A stretch of DNA of 64,000 bases from Gemmatimonadaceae bacterium (GCA_025362035.1 JANYIN010000120.1:48147-112146), one strand, 5' to 3'; counted from the stretch's first letter, positions 16,237 through 25,271 are shown. Numbers and translations are program-made. Notes: generated from the sequence alone by a model not told the origin.

Positions 16237-17853
16237 ATGTCCCAGCGACGAATTGCCAGTCGAAGCAGCGGCAGCAGTCACCACAGCCACGAGGAACCGC
16301 CTTTGGTGCGGCGGCGCCCCTTGCCGTGGCGAGCGATTGCGACGGTCGCCCTACTGCTCGTGGTTGCAGTGGGTGGCTACACGGCCGTTCGCGCCATACA
16401 AGTGCGGCGCAAATCTGCAGCTGCGATCATCGCACAGCCGATCGTGGTGATGCCGTTCACCAACGTTGGTGGAGATACCGCCCAGGACTACCTTGCCGAG
16501 GGCGTCGCAGCGGAACTTGTGAATTCCCTTTCCCGGAACCCAGAGCTGCGAGTCGCGCCGCGCGTAACGGCGGCGGCGCTGCGGCGACAAGGGAAGAGCG
16601 CGCGGGAGGTGGGTGCCGCGCTGCGCGCAGCCGCCGTGGTGGAGGGAAGTGTATGGCGCGGCGGGGGACGGATCCGTCTCACCGCGGACCTACTGAGTGT
16701 AGCTGACGGCCGGCAGCTCTGGTCCAATCAAGTAGAGGGCAATGCTCAAGACATTCTGGCGCTTCAGGACGACGTCGAGCAGCGCGTTGCCGTCGCGGTC
16801 CAGACAAGTCTTCACGTGAAGCCCGCGCCTGGTAAGGCCCCGCACGGCACCAGAGACGCCACGGCGTTCGATCTGTATCTGCATGGCCGCTATCTGCTGA
16901 CCAAGGGAGGGGATGCCCCAGCGCGTCGCGCTGTGACGCTCTTTGAAGAGTCGATCAAGCGGGACTCCATGTTCGCGCGTGCGTATGGCGGCGTGGGCGT
17001 GGCTCAGACGTTTGTCGTCCTGGTGACGCCTAGACCGGATCCCGAGCAGCTCAACGCCATCATCGCGAGCTGCGAGCGAGCGCTCGAGCTCGATCCAGGG
17101 GACCCGGATGGGCATCTGACCATGGGTTATCTCATGGTGCTCCGGTCCGCGAACGAGCCGTTGTCCGACGCGCAAGCTGGCCAGAGCGAGCAACACTTCA
17201 AGCGCGCCTTGGCCAAGGAGCCTTCTCGACCTTTGGGCCACGAATGGTACGCGCAGCTTCTGGGGAAGCTCAGTCGTTACGAGGAGTCGCTCGATCAAAT
17301 GAAGATCGCCCAGGCGCTGGACCCCACGTCGGCGCGTGTCGCGTCCGAGGTTGCTGACGTCCTGTTCAACGTGCGTTATCAGGCGGCGCTCGCGGAGAAC
17401 ATGCAGTCCAGCGCACTGGACACCGTGCTTTCCCTGGGCTTCAGGAACTACTCAGGCGCGCTTGCATTCCTTCACCGAAGCGACGAGATGGTGAAGGCGT
17501 TTCGGCAGGTGCTTGTGCTTGACCCGAACTATCCCAATGCGCGTGGTCACATGGTCTACGCGCTGGCGGCCACGAGCAAGCACGAAGAGGCCGACAAGCT
17601 CGCCGCCGACCTGCTGCGCGACGCCGACACCCAGCGTACCACCGCGTACGAGGTAGCTGTCAGTCGCATGGGCCTCGGCGACGTGGATGGCGCGCTGAAG
17701 TGGCTCAGGAAAAGCATCGAGACGACGGAACTCGAGACAGGGCCGCGGCGACTGGCCTGCGATCCGTATTTCGATCCCCTACTGATCGACGTTCGATTCC
17801 AGGTGATTCTGCAGAAGATCGGCGCGCGCAACTGCCCGCGCACCGGATCGTAA
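16237..17853 (+). CDS. TolB-N-like / TPR membrane protein without kinase domain
   Basis: 538 residues from the ATG at 16237. An Arg/His/Ser-rich cytoplasmic tail (residues 1-30) is followed by a transmembrane helix (IATVALLLVVAVGGYTAV), then the FlgO/TolB-N-like domain (IVVMPFTNVGGDTAQDYLAEG, LRVAPRVTAAALR, EVGAALRAAAVVEGSVWR) and a TPR array to the C-terminus. In many Gemmatimonadota-type proteins this module is attached to a Ser/Thr kinase or HTH domain; none is present here. Likely an extracytoplasmic protein-interaction or sensory module. No operon partner; larE follows after 42 nt. Confidence 0.8.
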   Translation: MSQRRIASRSSGSSHHSHEEPPLVRRRPLPWRAIATVALLLVVAVGGYTAVRAIQVRRKSAAAIIAQPIVVMPFTNVGGDTAQDYLAEGVAAELVNSLSRNPELRVAPRVTAAALRRQGKSAREVGAALRAAAVVEGSVWRGGGRIRLTADLLSVADGRQLWSNQVEGNAQDILALQDDVEQRVAVAVQTSLHVKPAPGKAPHGTRDATAFDLYLHGRYLLTKGGDAPARRAVTLFEESIKRDSMFARAYGGVGVAQTFVVLVTPRPDPEQLNAIIASCERALELDPGDPDGHLTMGYLMVLRSANEPLSDAQAGQSEQHFKRALAKEPSRPLGHEWYAQLLGKLSRYEESLDQMKIAQALDPTSARVASEVADVLFNVRYQAALAENMQSSALDTVLSLGFRNYSGALAFLHRSDEMVKAFRQVLVLDPNYPNARGHMVYALAATSKHEEADKLAADLLRDADTQRTTAYEVAVSRMGLGDVDGALKWLRKSIETTELETGPRRLACDPYFDPLLIDVRFQVILQKIGARNCPRTGS

Positions 17854-17895
17854 GCGGCACTGCCTGGCGCGCTCTGCCTCCTTTAGCTTTCGCGG

Positions 17896-18747
17896 ATGGA
17901 TGCAATGCACGCGAACGATGACGCGCAGGCGGCGGAAAACGAGGTCCTGCTGATTCAGTGGTTACGCGGGGCAGCACGCGTGGCCATCGGGTACAGCGGA
18001 GGCGTGGACTCGGCCTATCTCGCCGTGGTTGCTCGGAACACCCTCGGAATGCACCACGTGCTGGCGGTCATCGGTCGCAGCGCGTCCTATCCGGCGGCGC
18101 AGTGGGCCGCCGCGCGACAGGTCGCCGAGTCATTTGGGATTTTGGTAGCCGAACTCGATACCGACGAGCTGAACGACCCGAAGTACGCCGCGAACCCGTC
18201 GAATCGCTGTTATTTCTGCAAATCAGAGCTCTGGTCGCGGCTCGTTCCGTTCGCCAGCCGGTTCGGCTTCCAGACGGTCGTCGATGGCACCAACGCTGAT
18301 GACCTCGGCGACCACCGGCCCGGCGCGCAAGCCGCCCACGAGCAGGGGATTCGGAGTCCTCTGGCCGACTGCGGCTTCACCAAGTCGCAAATTCGTCACC
18401 GCTCCCGGCTGCTCGGCATTCCCACATGGTCGCAGCCGTCGTCGCCATGCCTTTCGTCTCGCTTACCGTACGGAACGCGCGTAACCACAGAGCGACTCGC
18501 GCTGATCGAGGAAACGGAACGGGCGATCCGCCGCCTGGGCATCGTTGACGATCTGCGAGTACGCTATCATGATGATCTCGCGCGCGTCGAACTTTCGTGC
18601 GACGAGCTTGCGCACTGGCTGGTCCCAGAACGATTCGCGCGACTCCGCGACGTGGTCGTCGCCGCCGGCTTCCCGCGGATGGCGCTGGATCTTCGGGGAT
18701 TTCGTTCCGGGTCGCTCAATGTGCTGCACGGTGTGGGTGCCGCGTGA
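17896..18747 (+). CDS. larE: LarE-type ATP-dependent sacrificial sulfur transferase
   Basis: 283 residues. PP-loop ATPase signature SGGVDS at residues 34-39, CYFCKSELW (Cys105, Cys108) and PSSPCLSSRLPYG (Cys185), the position of the sulfur-donating cysteine in LarE. LarE adenylates and thiolates the pyridinium carboxylate precursor of the nickel-pincer cofactor used by lactate racemase and related enzymes. No larB or larC is seen in the window. The stop overlaps a GTG start of a 74-residue ORF, so the downstream small genes may be cotranslated. An ATG at 17905 is an alternative start. Confidence 0.88.
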   Translation: MDAMHANDDAQAAENEVLLIQWLRGAARVAIGYSGGVDSAYLAVVARNTLGMHHVLAVIGRSASYPAAQWAAARQVAESFGILVAELDTDELNDPKYAANPSNRCYFCKSELWSRLVPFASRFGFQTVVDGTNADDLGDHRPGAQAAHEQGIRSPLADCGFTKSQIRHRSRLLGIPTWSQPSSPCLSSRLPYGTRVTTERLALIEETERAIRRLGIVDDLRVRYHDDLARVELSCDELAHWLVPERFARLRDVVVAAGFPRMALDLRGFRSGSLNVLHGVGAA

Positions 18748-18968
18748 GCATTCGGCGTGAGACAGCGGGCGGCGAACCGACGTTGGAGGGTGCACTCGCG
18801 GAACGAGGCTTGGTTGTTCGCGTCGAGCCGCGCGCGGGTTTGGCCGTGCTGATCGCCGACGAAGCCACCGTCGCTCGACTGGGCGACACCGAACTCCGGC
18901 GGACGGCGCTGGCCCTCGCGCGGGAGCACGGTTTCACGCATGTGGCTATCGAGCTTCGCACACGATGA
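18744..18968 (+). CDS. small hypothetical protein coupled to larE
   Basis: 74 residues. The GTG start overlaps the larE stop by 4 nt (GTGA). Residues 25-74 have a regular alpha/beta pattern (GLVVRVEPRAGLAVLIADEA, LARLGDTELRRTALALAREH approximately, FTHVAIELRTR), so a small folded domain is plausible. No family recognised. Its stop overlaps the ATG of a further 45-residue ORF. Coding status is supported by the overlap and the regular secondary-structure pattern. Confidence 0.6.
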   Translation: MSIRRETAGGEPTLEGALAERGLVVRVEPRAGLAVLIADEATVARLGDTELRRTALALAREHGFTHVAIELRTR

Positions 18969-19102
18969 CCGCGTACCCTTTCCGCGGACCGCTGATGCGC
19001 GGATACTCCATCGAAGAGTATGGTGCTCGGACACGCCCCATGCTCGATGCGACGCTCATCGCGATCGAAAGTGAGACGCGCGCGCAGGGTAGACTTCACT
19101 GA
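18965..19102 (+). CDS. possible very small coupled ORF (45 aa)
   Basis: ATG at 18965 overlaps the previous stop (ATGA). The product begins MTAYPFRGPLMRGYSIEEYG and ends RAQGRLH. It is too short to assign and lacks a visible Shine-Dalgarno, so it depends on coupling. It fills an otherwise empty gap between the 74-residue ORF and the gene at 19205. Treat as tentative. Confidence 0.3.
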   Translation: MTAYPFRGPLMRGYSIEEYGARTRPMLDATLIAIESETRAQGRLH

Positions 19103-19204
19103 GTGCGTAGACGGATGGCGCATCACGTTGTTCGAGAGTACGCTCGCGCCAGTCGGGGCGCGCACCCCCGCCGGCACGCGGCGACACAGGGAGGACGCTG
19201 ACTG

Positions 19205-19861
19205 ATGGGTTGTATCGCACGTCTGGGCTGTCTGACGATGCTCGCCATTTTCGCCGCTGGCGCGTGGCTCACGCGCGACCGCTGGATCTCCAAGGTCGTG
19301 GCACCAGCCGCCGTGACACCGACGGGCAGTGCCTGGGAGCCGCTCACCCCGGAGGGTGGCGCGCGCGGCAAGAAGGCGATCGACGCGCTGCAAACGAAGG
19401 GGGGTCCGGCGTTCGAGAACCTCCGAGCCGGCGAGATCGCGTCGTACGTCTTCCAAACGGTCGGTCGCGCGCTGCCGGCGTCGGCTGACAGCGTCCAGGC
19501 GGCGGTGATCGGCGATGCGCTCTTCGTGCGCGCGATCGTCCGCGTCAAGGACCTTGCCGGAAGCGGCGCACTCGGACCCCTCGGAGGTCTGCTGAACGAT
19601 CGCGAACGGATCTCGCTCGGAGGAACCTTCCGCGTGATTCGACCCGGTCTGAGCGAGTTCCAGGTCCGGGAAATCACCCTTCGGGACTTCAAGATTCCGT
19701 CCGGCGCGATCCCGCGCCTGATCCAGCAGCTGTCGAAAGGCGAGCGCCCGGCGGGACTTGATCCGAACGCCCTACCAGTGATGACGCCAAGGGACCTTGC
19801 CGATGTGCGCATCGCGAATCATCAGGTGACGCTCTACAAGGCGACGCCGAGTACGCCATGA
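19205..19861 (+). CDS. hypothetical membrane-anchored protein
   Basis: 218 residues. An N-terminal hydrophobic segment (about residues 5-22, LGCLTMLAIFAAGAWL) anchors or exports the protein. The remainder is a soluble domain with alternating strands (AAVIGDALFVRAIVRVKDL, GGTFRVIRPGLSEFQVREI, DFKIPSGAIPRLI). GGGAGGA lies about 10 nt upstream of the ATG at 19205. Its stop overlaps the start of the sigma-54 activator (ATGA), and that gene overlaps the next, so the three form one transcription unit. No family recognised. Confidence 0.75.
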   Translation: MGCIARLGCLTMLAIFAAGAWLTRDRWISKVVAPAAVTPTGSAWEPLTPEGGARGKKAIDALQTKGGPAFENLRAGEIASYVFQTVGRALPASADSVQAAVIGDALFVRAIVRVKDLAGSGALGPLGGLLNDRERISLGGTFRVIRPGLSEFQVREITLRDFKIPSGAIPRLIQQLSKGERPAGLDPNALPVMTPRDLADVRIANHQVTLYKATPSTP

Positions 19862-21273
19862 GTCGTAAGATCCTGATCGTCGACGACGAACAGGGCATAC
19901 GTGCCGCCCTGGGCCAGCTTCTCGAGTTTGAGGGCTACGAAGTCCGGACGGCGGCGAACGCAGTGGACGGCTTGGCCGAATACGCTCGTTTCCGGCCGCA
20001 CCTGGTCTTCATGGACGTGAAGATGGCGGGCATCGACGGCCTGGAAGCGCTCAAGAAGCTGAAGGAGCAGGACGCCAATGCCATCGTGGTGATGATCAGC
20101 GGGCATGCGACGATCCAGACCGCGGTGGAAGCTACGCACACGGGCGCGTACGACATCCTCGAGAAGCCTCTCGACACGGACCGCATCCTGGTCACGCTCC
20201 GGAACGCGCTCGCCCATCTCGATCTGCACGAAGAGAACGTGCGGTTGCGCGACACTGTGCATTCACGCTTTGATATCGTGGGGAGTGCCTTCGTCATTCG
20301 TGCCGTGACCGAAAAGATCGCGCTGGTGGCCAAGACGCCCGCCCGCGTGCTCATCACAGGGGAAAACGGCACAGGGAAGGAACTGGTGGCGCGAGCCATC
20401 CATGCCCAGTCCACACGCGCGAAAGCCGCCTTCGTCGAGGTGAATTGCGCGGCCATCCCCAGTGAGCTGATCGAAAGCGAATTGTTCGGCCATATCAAAG
20501 GGTCGTTCACGGGTGCGGTGTCGGATCGCGCCGGCAAGTTCGAGCAGGCCGACGGCGGCACCCTTTTCCTCGACGAGATTGGAGACATGAGCCTGGCGGC
20601 GCAAGCCAAGGTGCTCCGCGTGCTGCAGGACGGCGTCGTTACGCGCATCGGGGGGTCGAAGACGGTACACGTCGATGTTCGAGTGCTCGCGGCGACCAAC
20701 AAGAATGTCGATGAGGAGATCGCCGCCGGTCGATTCCGCGAGGACCTCTATTATCGGCTCAACGTGGTGCCAATTCACGTGCCTCCATTGCGCGAGCGGC
20801 GCGAGGATATTCCTTCGCTCATCAGCCACTTTTTCGCGCAGCTCACCGGTCCAGGCGGCCTCACACCGCGCTCGATCACCGATGATGCGGTCGCGCGCCT
20901 CCAGCAGCGCGACTGGCCGGGCAACGTGCGCGAACTGCGGAACACGCTGGAGCGCCTGCTGATTCTCAGCGCTGGACCGCGAGTGACGGCGGAGGACGTG
21001 GAACGCATGGCCGGCCGGCGCGCGGACAGTGCGGAAGGAGGACTGGGATCGTTACTGGACGTGCCAACGTTCGATGACTTCAAGCACGCGGCAGAGCGCG
21101 CGTACCTGCTGGCCAAGCTGCGTCTTTACGATTGGAACGTGAGCGAGACCGCGCGCGCGCTGGACATGCCGCGCTCGAACCTGTACAAGAAGATCGAGCG
21201 ATACGGGTTGAACAGGGAAGGCGGGCCGGCGACGCTGGCGCCGAATGCGGCTTCGGACGAAGGTGACGAATGA
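19858..21273 (+). CDS. NtrC-family sigma-54-dependent response regulator
   Basis: 471 residues in three parts: a receiver domain (DD at 9-10, phospho-acceptor Asp53 in VFMDVKM), an AAA+ domain (Walker A GENGTGKE, Walker B GGTLFLDEIGD, arginine-finger region FREDLYYRLNV), and a Fis-type helix-turn-helix (WNVSETARALDMPRSNLYKK). The sigma-54 contact loop reads GSFTGA instead of GAFTGA. It activates sigma-54 promoters after phosphorylation. No histidine kinase gene is adjacent; it is sandwiched by 4-nt overlaps between two small proteins of unknown function, so the cognate kinase must be elsewhere. Confidence 0.93.
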   Translation: MSRKILIVDDEQGIRAALGQLLEFEGYEVRTAANAVDGLAEYARFRPHLVFMDVKMAGIDGLEALKKLKEQDANAIVVMISGHATIQTAVEATHTGAYDILEKPLDTDRILVTLRNALAHLDLHEENVRLRDTVHSRFDIVGSAFVIRAVTEKIALVAKTPARVLITGENGTGKELVARAIHAQSTRAKAAFVEVNCAAIPSELIESELFGHIKGSFTGAVSDRAGKFEQADGGTLFLDEIGDMSLAAQAKVLRVLQDGVVTRIGGSKTVHVDVRVLAATNKNVDEEIAAGRFREDLYYRLNVVPIHVPPLRERREDIPSLISHFFAQLTGPGGLTPRSITDDAVARLQQRDWPGNVRELRNTLERLLILSAGPRVTAEDVERMAGRRADSAEGGLGSLLDVPTFDDFKHAAERAYLLAKLRLYDWNVSETARALDMPRSNLYKKIERYGLNREGGPATLAPNAASDEGDE

Positions 21274-21731
21274 CCGATTGGGACGCAGAGCTGAAAAAGA
21301 TCGACAAGCAACTCGAGTCCATATCAGACGCGGCGCTCGTTCCGGCGCCCGTCAAGGGCGCGCCGCCCGTAGGGAGGGTCGCGCCGGCGGCGGTAGCGGC
21401 ACCGCAGGCGCACACGCGGACGTGGCCGGCGCTATTACGGCTCGCGCTGGCGTCAGTGCTGGCTGTCGGCATTCTTTTCTGGCCGTACCCCTCCACCTGC
21501 GGCATGGGACTCGCTGGCTATTTCGCCGCAATTGGTGCGGTTACACTCGGCGGCTTATGGAGCAGTGTGTGGACTTGGCGCCATCGCACGGCGCGCGCGC
21601 ATATCCTGTCCTTGTTGCTCGTGGGCTGGGGGATCGCCCTCGGTGCGCGAGAGATTCTGCCGCGATCGGGATACGCGAAGGCGGATCCGGCTCGGCCCGT
21701 CACTCTGTCATGCAGCGCACCCGTCCGCTGA
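21270..21731 (+). CDS. hypothetical small membrane protein
   Basis: 153 residues. A charged N-terminus (DWDAELKKIDKQLESISD) and an Ala/Pro-rich linker lead to three hydrophobic helices (about 53-70, 79-96 and 111-125), with an Arg/His turn (WTWRHRTARAH) between the second and third. The ATG overlaps the sigma-54 activator stop by 4 nt. The N-terminal helix may interact with a cytoplasmic partner. No family recognised. Confidence 0.7.
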   Translation: MTDWDAELKKIDKQLESISDAALVPAPVKGAPPVGRVAPAAVAAPQAHTRTWPALLRLALASVLAVGILFWPYPSTCGMGLAGYFAAIGAVTLGGLWSSVWTWRHRTARAHILSLLLVGWGIALGAREILPRSGYAKADPARPVTLSCSAPVR

Positions 21732-21765
21732 AGCGCACTCGGCGCCGAGATGCTTCAAAGCGCCT

Positions 21766-22680
21766 TCACGCCAGCAGCCAGCGCTGAGCGTCCTCGGTCG
21801 TGACGTTTCCGCCGCAGAGCGGGATGCCGATCGTCGCGCCCCGCCATCGGGCTGAATCGTCCAGGAGCGCCGCAAGTCCCGCGGCGCCTGCGGGCTCGAC
21901 GATCAGACCGAGATGCTCATGCGCAAAACGCATGGCACGAACGATCGCGCCGTCCTGCACGGCAATAACCTCGTCGATCGCCCCACGCATGCACGCCACC
22001 GCATACGGAACTGGTTCTCGCACGGCAATGCCATCGGCGATCGTCTCGGCGGCCGAGGTCGAAATGGCGCGTCCCGCGTCGAACGACAGACGCATGGCCG
22101 GAGCGGCCGCGGCCACGACCGCCACCATGCGAGTGAGAGGCGCCGCGTGACGCATCCACGCGCCGATCCCCGTGGCTAGCGCGCCATTGCCCAGCGGCAC
22201 CAGCATGACGTCGGGCGTGACGTCCGCCTCCATGAGTTCAAGCGCGATTGTCCCAGCCCCCTCCGCGATTTCAGGAATGGCGCCATCTTCGACATAGAAC
22301 GCCCCCGAGTGCACCGAGAAGTCACGCGCTAAGCGCTTGGCCGCGTCGAAATCCGCTCCGGCAAGTCGGACGTCCGCACCCAGCGCGCGCATCGCGGCGA
22401 CCTTCAATGGATTGGCACGCTCGGCAGCGAAGATCGTGACCCGGATGCCGCGCCGCTCCGCGGCGCGAGCCAGGCCCTGTCCGAAATTGCCGGCAGACGC
22501 GCAAACAAGAGGGCGTCTGTCATGCAAGCCCGCAACAAAGTACTCCGCCCCGCGCCCCTTGAAGCTGCGAATGGGATTGAGCGTCTCCACCTTGAAGCAC
22601 AGCTCCGCGTCGACGACCCTGTTGGCCGATGTGTCCCGCAGCAACGGCGAGTGGAGGAATACTGGATCGATGACGGCCAT
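21766..22680 (-). CDS. PLP-dependent threonine/serine dehydratase-like enzyme
   Basis: 304 residues from the ATG at 22680. The reading frame stays open upstream without a good start, although the preceding PISPRIALRALSAG resembles the helix that begins many dehydratases, so the true start may be a non-ATG codon further up. Fold-type II signatures: the Schiff-base lysine in RSFKGRGA and the substrate loop SAGNFGQG. The phosphate-binding loop is PLGNGALATG where GGGGL is usual. No ACT domain. It would deaminate a small beta-hydroxy amino acid or related substrate. A more canonical paralogue lies at 41436-42395. Confidence 0.8.
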   Translation of the reverse strand: MAVIDPVFLHSPLLRDTSANRVVDAELCFKVETLNPIRSFKGRGAEYFVAGLHDRRPLVCASAGNFGQGLARAAERRGIRVTIFAAERANPLKVAAMRALGADVRLAGADFDAAKRLARDFSVHSGAFYVEDGAIPEIAEGAGTIALELMEADVTPDVMLVPLGNGALATGIGAWMRHAAPLTRMVAVVAAAAPAMRLSFDAGRAISTSAAETIADGIAVREPVPYAVACMRGAIDEVIAVQDGAIVRAMRFAHEHLGLIVEPAGAAGLAALLDDSARWRGATIGIPLCGGNVTTEDAQRWLLA

Positions 22681-22919
22681 GGCGGTCGTAATGTTGCCGG
22701 CGGAGAGAGCGCGCAAGGCGATCCGTGGTGAAATGGGAATGGCTAATCGACGTGGTGACGGCGATTCCGGGATTCGAGCCGACTTCCAGCACTGCCGAGG
22801 ACAATTTGCTACGCAACTTCGCGTGCGGGTTAGTACCCAAGTGCGGGGCCGTCTGATCACCCGTCGGGCGAGCCGACTCACGGATTCACCCCGGCTAGTG
22901 CCCCGTATAGATTTCCTCC

Positions 22920-24422
22920 ATGACGAAGACCTTCCAGAATTTCATTGCCGGGCAGTGGACGAGTCCCGAGTCGGGCGCGTATTTCGAAAACCGCAACCCG
23001 GCCGATACGAACGATCTCATCGGCCGGTTTCCGCTCTCCAATGGCCTCGACGTGGACGCCGCGGTGCACTCGGCAGCGCGTGGCTTCGCGCTCTGGCGCG
23101 CCACGCCGGCACCCGCCCGCGGCGATGTCCTGCGCCGCGTCGGCGACCTGCTTGCAAAGCGGAAGGAGGAGATCGCTGATCTCATGACGCGCGAGATGGG
23201 AAAGCCGCTCACGGAAACGCGCGGGGATGTCCAAGAGGGCATCGACACTGCGTATTACGCGGCGACGATGGGGCGACAGCTGTCCGGGCGCACGGTGCCG
23301 AGCGAACTGGCCAACAAGTGGGCGATGAGTTTCCGTCGGCCCATTGGTGTCTGCGGCATCATTGCGCCCTTCAACTTCCCACTCGCCATTCCGACGTGGA
23401 AAATGTTTCCCGCGCTGGTGTGCGGGAACGCCTGCGTCTTCAAGCCAAGCGAAGATGTCCCGCATACGGGACACGTTCTCGTCGAAATCCTGCTCGAGGC
23501 AGGGTTGCCGCCCGAAGTGATACAACTAGTGCACGGTCGAGGTGAGGATGTCGGTGCCCCGCTTGTATCGCACTCGGGGGTGCCGGTGATCTCCTTTACG
23601 GGATCCACGCAAACCGGCAGCACGGTGGGCGAGACGTGCGGTCGAATGCACAAGCGCCTGTCGTTGGAGATGGGTGGTAAGAATGCGATGATCGTGCTGG
23701 ACGATGCTGACTTGGATCTCGCATTGGAGGGAGTACTGTGGGGGGCATTCGGGACCACCGGCCAGCGATGCACGGCCACCAGCCGACTCATCCTTCAAAA
23801 GGGAGTGCACGACAGGTTTCTCGGCAGGCTTCTCGATCGCGCGCGCGCGATGAAACTTGGCGATGGACGAGCGAAAGGCACCGACGTTGGGCCCCTCATC
23901 CATGAGGAATCGCGCAAGAAAGTCGAGCGCTACATCGATATCGGTCAGAGCGACGGCGCGGATCTCCTCTGCGGCGGCAGCATCCCCAAGGGAAAGGCGT
24001 ACGATCACGGGTTTTTCTTCGAGCCCACGATTTTCGGGCGAGTAGAAGCCGGCATGCGCATCGAGCAGGAAGAAATTTTCGGCCCCGTGCTGAGCGTGAT
24101 TCGCGTGTCGGACGCGGACGAGGCGTTCACCGTCAACAACGGCGTGAAGTACGGGCTCTCGTCCTCACTCTATACCAGGGACGTGAACCTGGCGTTCCGC
24201 GCCTTCAACGAATTGGACAACGGCATCACGTACATCAACGCGCCGACCATCGGCGCCGAGGCACATTTGCCGTTCGGGGGCGTAAAACAGACCGGGAATG
24301 GACATCGGGAAGGCGGGTGGGAAGTCTACGAGTTCTACTCGGAGACCAAAGTGGGGTATTGCGACTTCTCTGGTGCGCTCCAGCGGGCGCAGATCGACAA
24401 CTATCTGGGCACGCCCGATTGA
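22920..24422 (+). CDS. NAD(P)-dependent aldehyde dehydrogenase
   Basis: 500 residues, normal for the ALDH superfamily. Motifs: IIAPFNFPLAIPTWKM (cofactor and catalytic Asn region), FTGSTQTGS (NAD binding), LEMGGKNA (general base Glu), and the catalytic cysteine in GQRCTATSR. Oxidises an aldehyde or semialdehyde to the acid. The C-terminal GGVKQTGNGHREGG occurs in semialdehyde-type members such as ketoglutarate or aminoadipate semialdehyde dehydrogenases, but the substrate is undetermined. A TATAGA hexamer ends 8 nt before the ATG and no Shine-Dalgarno is visible, so the message may be nearly leaderless. Confidence 0.92.
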   Translation: MTKTFQNFIAGQWTSPESGAYFENRNPADTNDLIGRFPLSNGLDVDAAVHSAARGFALWRATPAPARGDVLRRVGDLLAKRKEEIADLMTREMGKPLTETRGDVQEGIDTAYYAATMGRQLSGRTVPSELANKWAMSFRRPIGVCGIIAPFNFPLAIPTWKMFPALVCGNACVFKPSEDVPHTGHVLVEILLEAGLPPEVIQLVHGRGEDVGAPLVSHSGVPVISFTGSTQTGSTVGETCGRMHKRLSLEMGGKNAMIVLDDADLDLALEGVLWGAFGTTGQRCTATSRLILQKGVHDRFLGRLLDRARAMKLGDGRAKGTDVGPLIHEESRKKVERYIDIGQSDGADLLCGGSIPKGKAYDHGFFFEPTIFGRVEAGMRIEQEEIFGPVLSVIRVSDADEAFTVNNGVKYGLSSSLYTRDVNLAFRAFNELDNGITYINAPTIGAEAHLPFGGVKQTGNGHREGGWEVYEFYSETKVGYCDFSGALQRAQIDNYLGTPD

Positions 24423-24494
24423 TGCGGGGGCGCAGCGACACCCTCCGCGTACGCTTGCTGCGTTCCGTGGAGCGGGGTTAATTGCAGGGTGGCC

Positions 24495-25271
24495 ATGCCC
24501 GGAGTTCCCGAACCAATACTTCCTTCGAGTCGAATTACGCCTGAGCGCAAGCTCGAGGCGCTTCAGCACGTCAACAGGCGGCGCAGTAGTTTCAGCTTTT
24601 TCTGGGAATGGGCCAAAATATTCACCGTCTCGGTGAGCCTTTTCTTCGTCCTGCGCACGTTCGTGGTGGAGGCGTTCAAGATCCCGAGCGGCAGCATGGA
24701 AGGCACGTTGCTTGTGGGTGATTTTCTGCTCGTGAACAAGGTTGTCTACGGCGCGGAGGTCCCGCTGGTGAACCGGCGGCTACCGGCGCTGCGCCAGCCG
24801 CACCGGGGCGACGTGATCGTCTTCGAGTGGCCAAAGGATCGTACCAAGAACTTCGTGAAGCGCCTGGTCGGCATGGCGGGCGACACGCTGGCGATGCGCG
24901 ACGCTGTCCTCATTCGAAACGGCGTTGCGCTGGCCGAGCCCTACGTGACCCATTCCGATCCCGATGCCGATCCAGTGTGGGACGACTTTCGCTGGCAAAG
25001 CGAGTATCTGATTCCGTCGGCGAACCCGTCCGTGGCCTATCATCCTTCGCGAAACAACTGGGGGCCGCTGGTCGTCCCTGGTGGACAGTACTTCGTTCTG
25101 GGCGACAACCGCGACAATTCGCTCGATAGCCGTTACTGGGGATTCGTGCCGGACTCCTTGTTGCGCGGGCGCCCCGAGGTAGTGTACTTCAGCTTTTCGC
25201 CCGACTCCTCCGATGACTTCGCCTGGCTGACGCACGTCCGGTGGACGCGACTCGGCGAGCGCGTGCATTGA
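24495..25271 (+). CDS. lepB: signal peptidase I
   Basis: About 258 residues from the ATG at 24495; GTG 24489 adds two residues. One N-terminal membrane helix (FFWEWAKIFTVSVSLFFVL) is followed by box B with the catalytic Ser (FKIPSGSMEGTL), box D with the catalytic Lys (KNFVKRLVGMAGD) and box E (GDNRDNSLDSRYWG). It cleaves signal peptides of exported proteins at the periplasmic face. The many secreted proteins encoded in the window would be its substrates. Encoded directly upstream of the primary sigma factor gene. Confidence 0.95.
   Translation: MPGVPEPILPSSRITPERKLEALQHVNRRRSSFSFFWEWAKIFTVSVSLFFVLRTFVVEAFKIPSGSMEGTLLVGDFLLVNKVVYGAEVPLVNRRLPALRQPHRGDVIVFEWPKDRTKNFVKRLVGMAGDTLAMRDAVLIRNGVALAEPYVTHSDPDADPVWDDFRWQSEYLIPSANPSVAYHPSRNNWGPLVVPGGQYFVLGDNRDNSLDSRYWGFVPDSLLRGRPEVVYFSFSPDSSDDFAWLTHVRWTRLGERVH

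Noticed and set aside
19103..19201. Third tiny ORF after larE (32 codons, GTG start)
   Set aside because: Arg/His-rich low-complexity product; it contains the ribosome binding site of the next gene, so chance openness in GC-rich DNA is more likely. Mentioned only in the larE finding.
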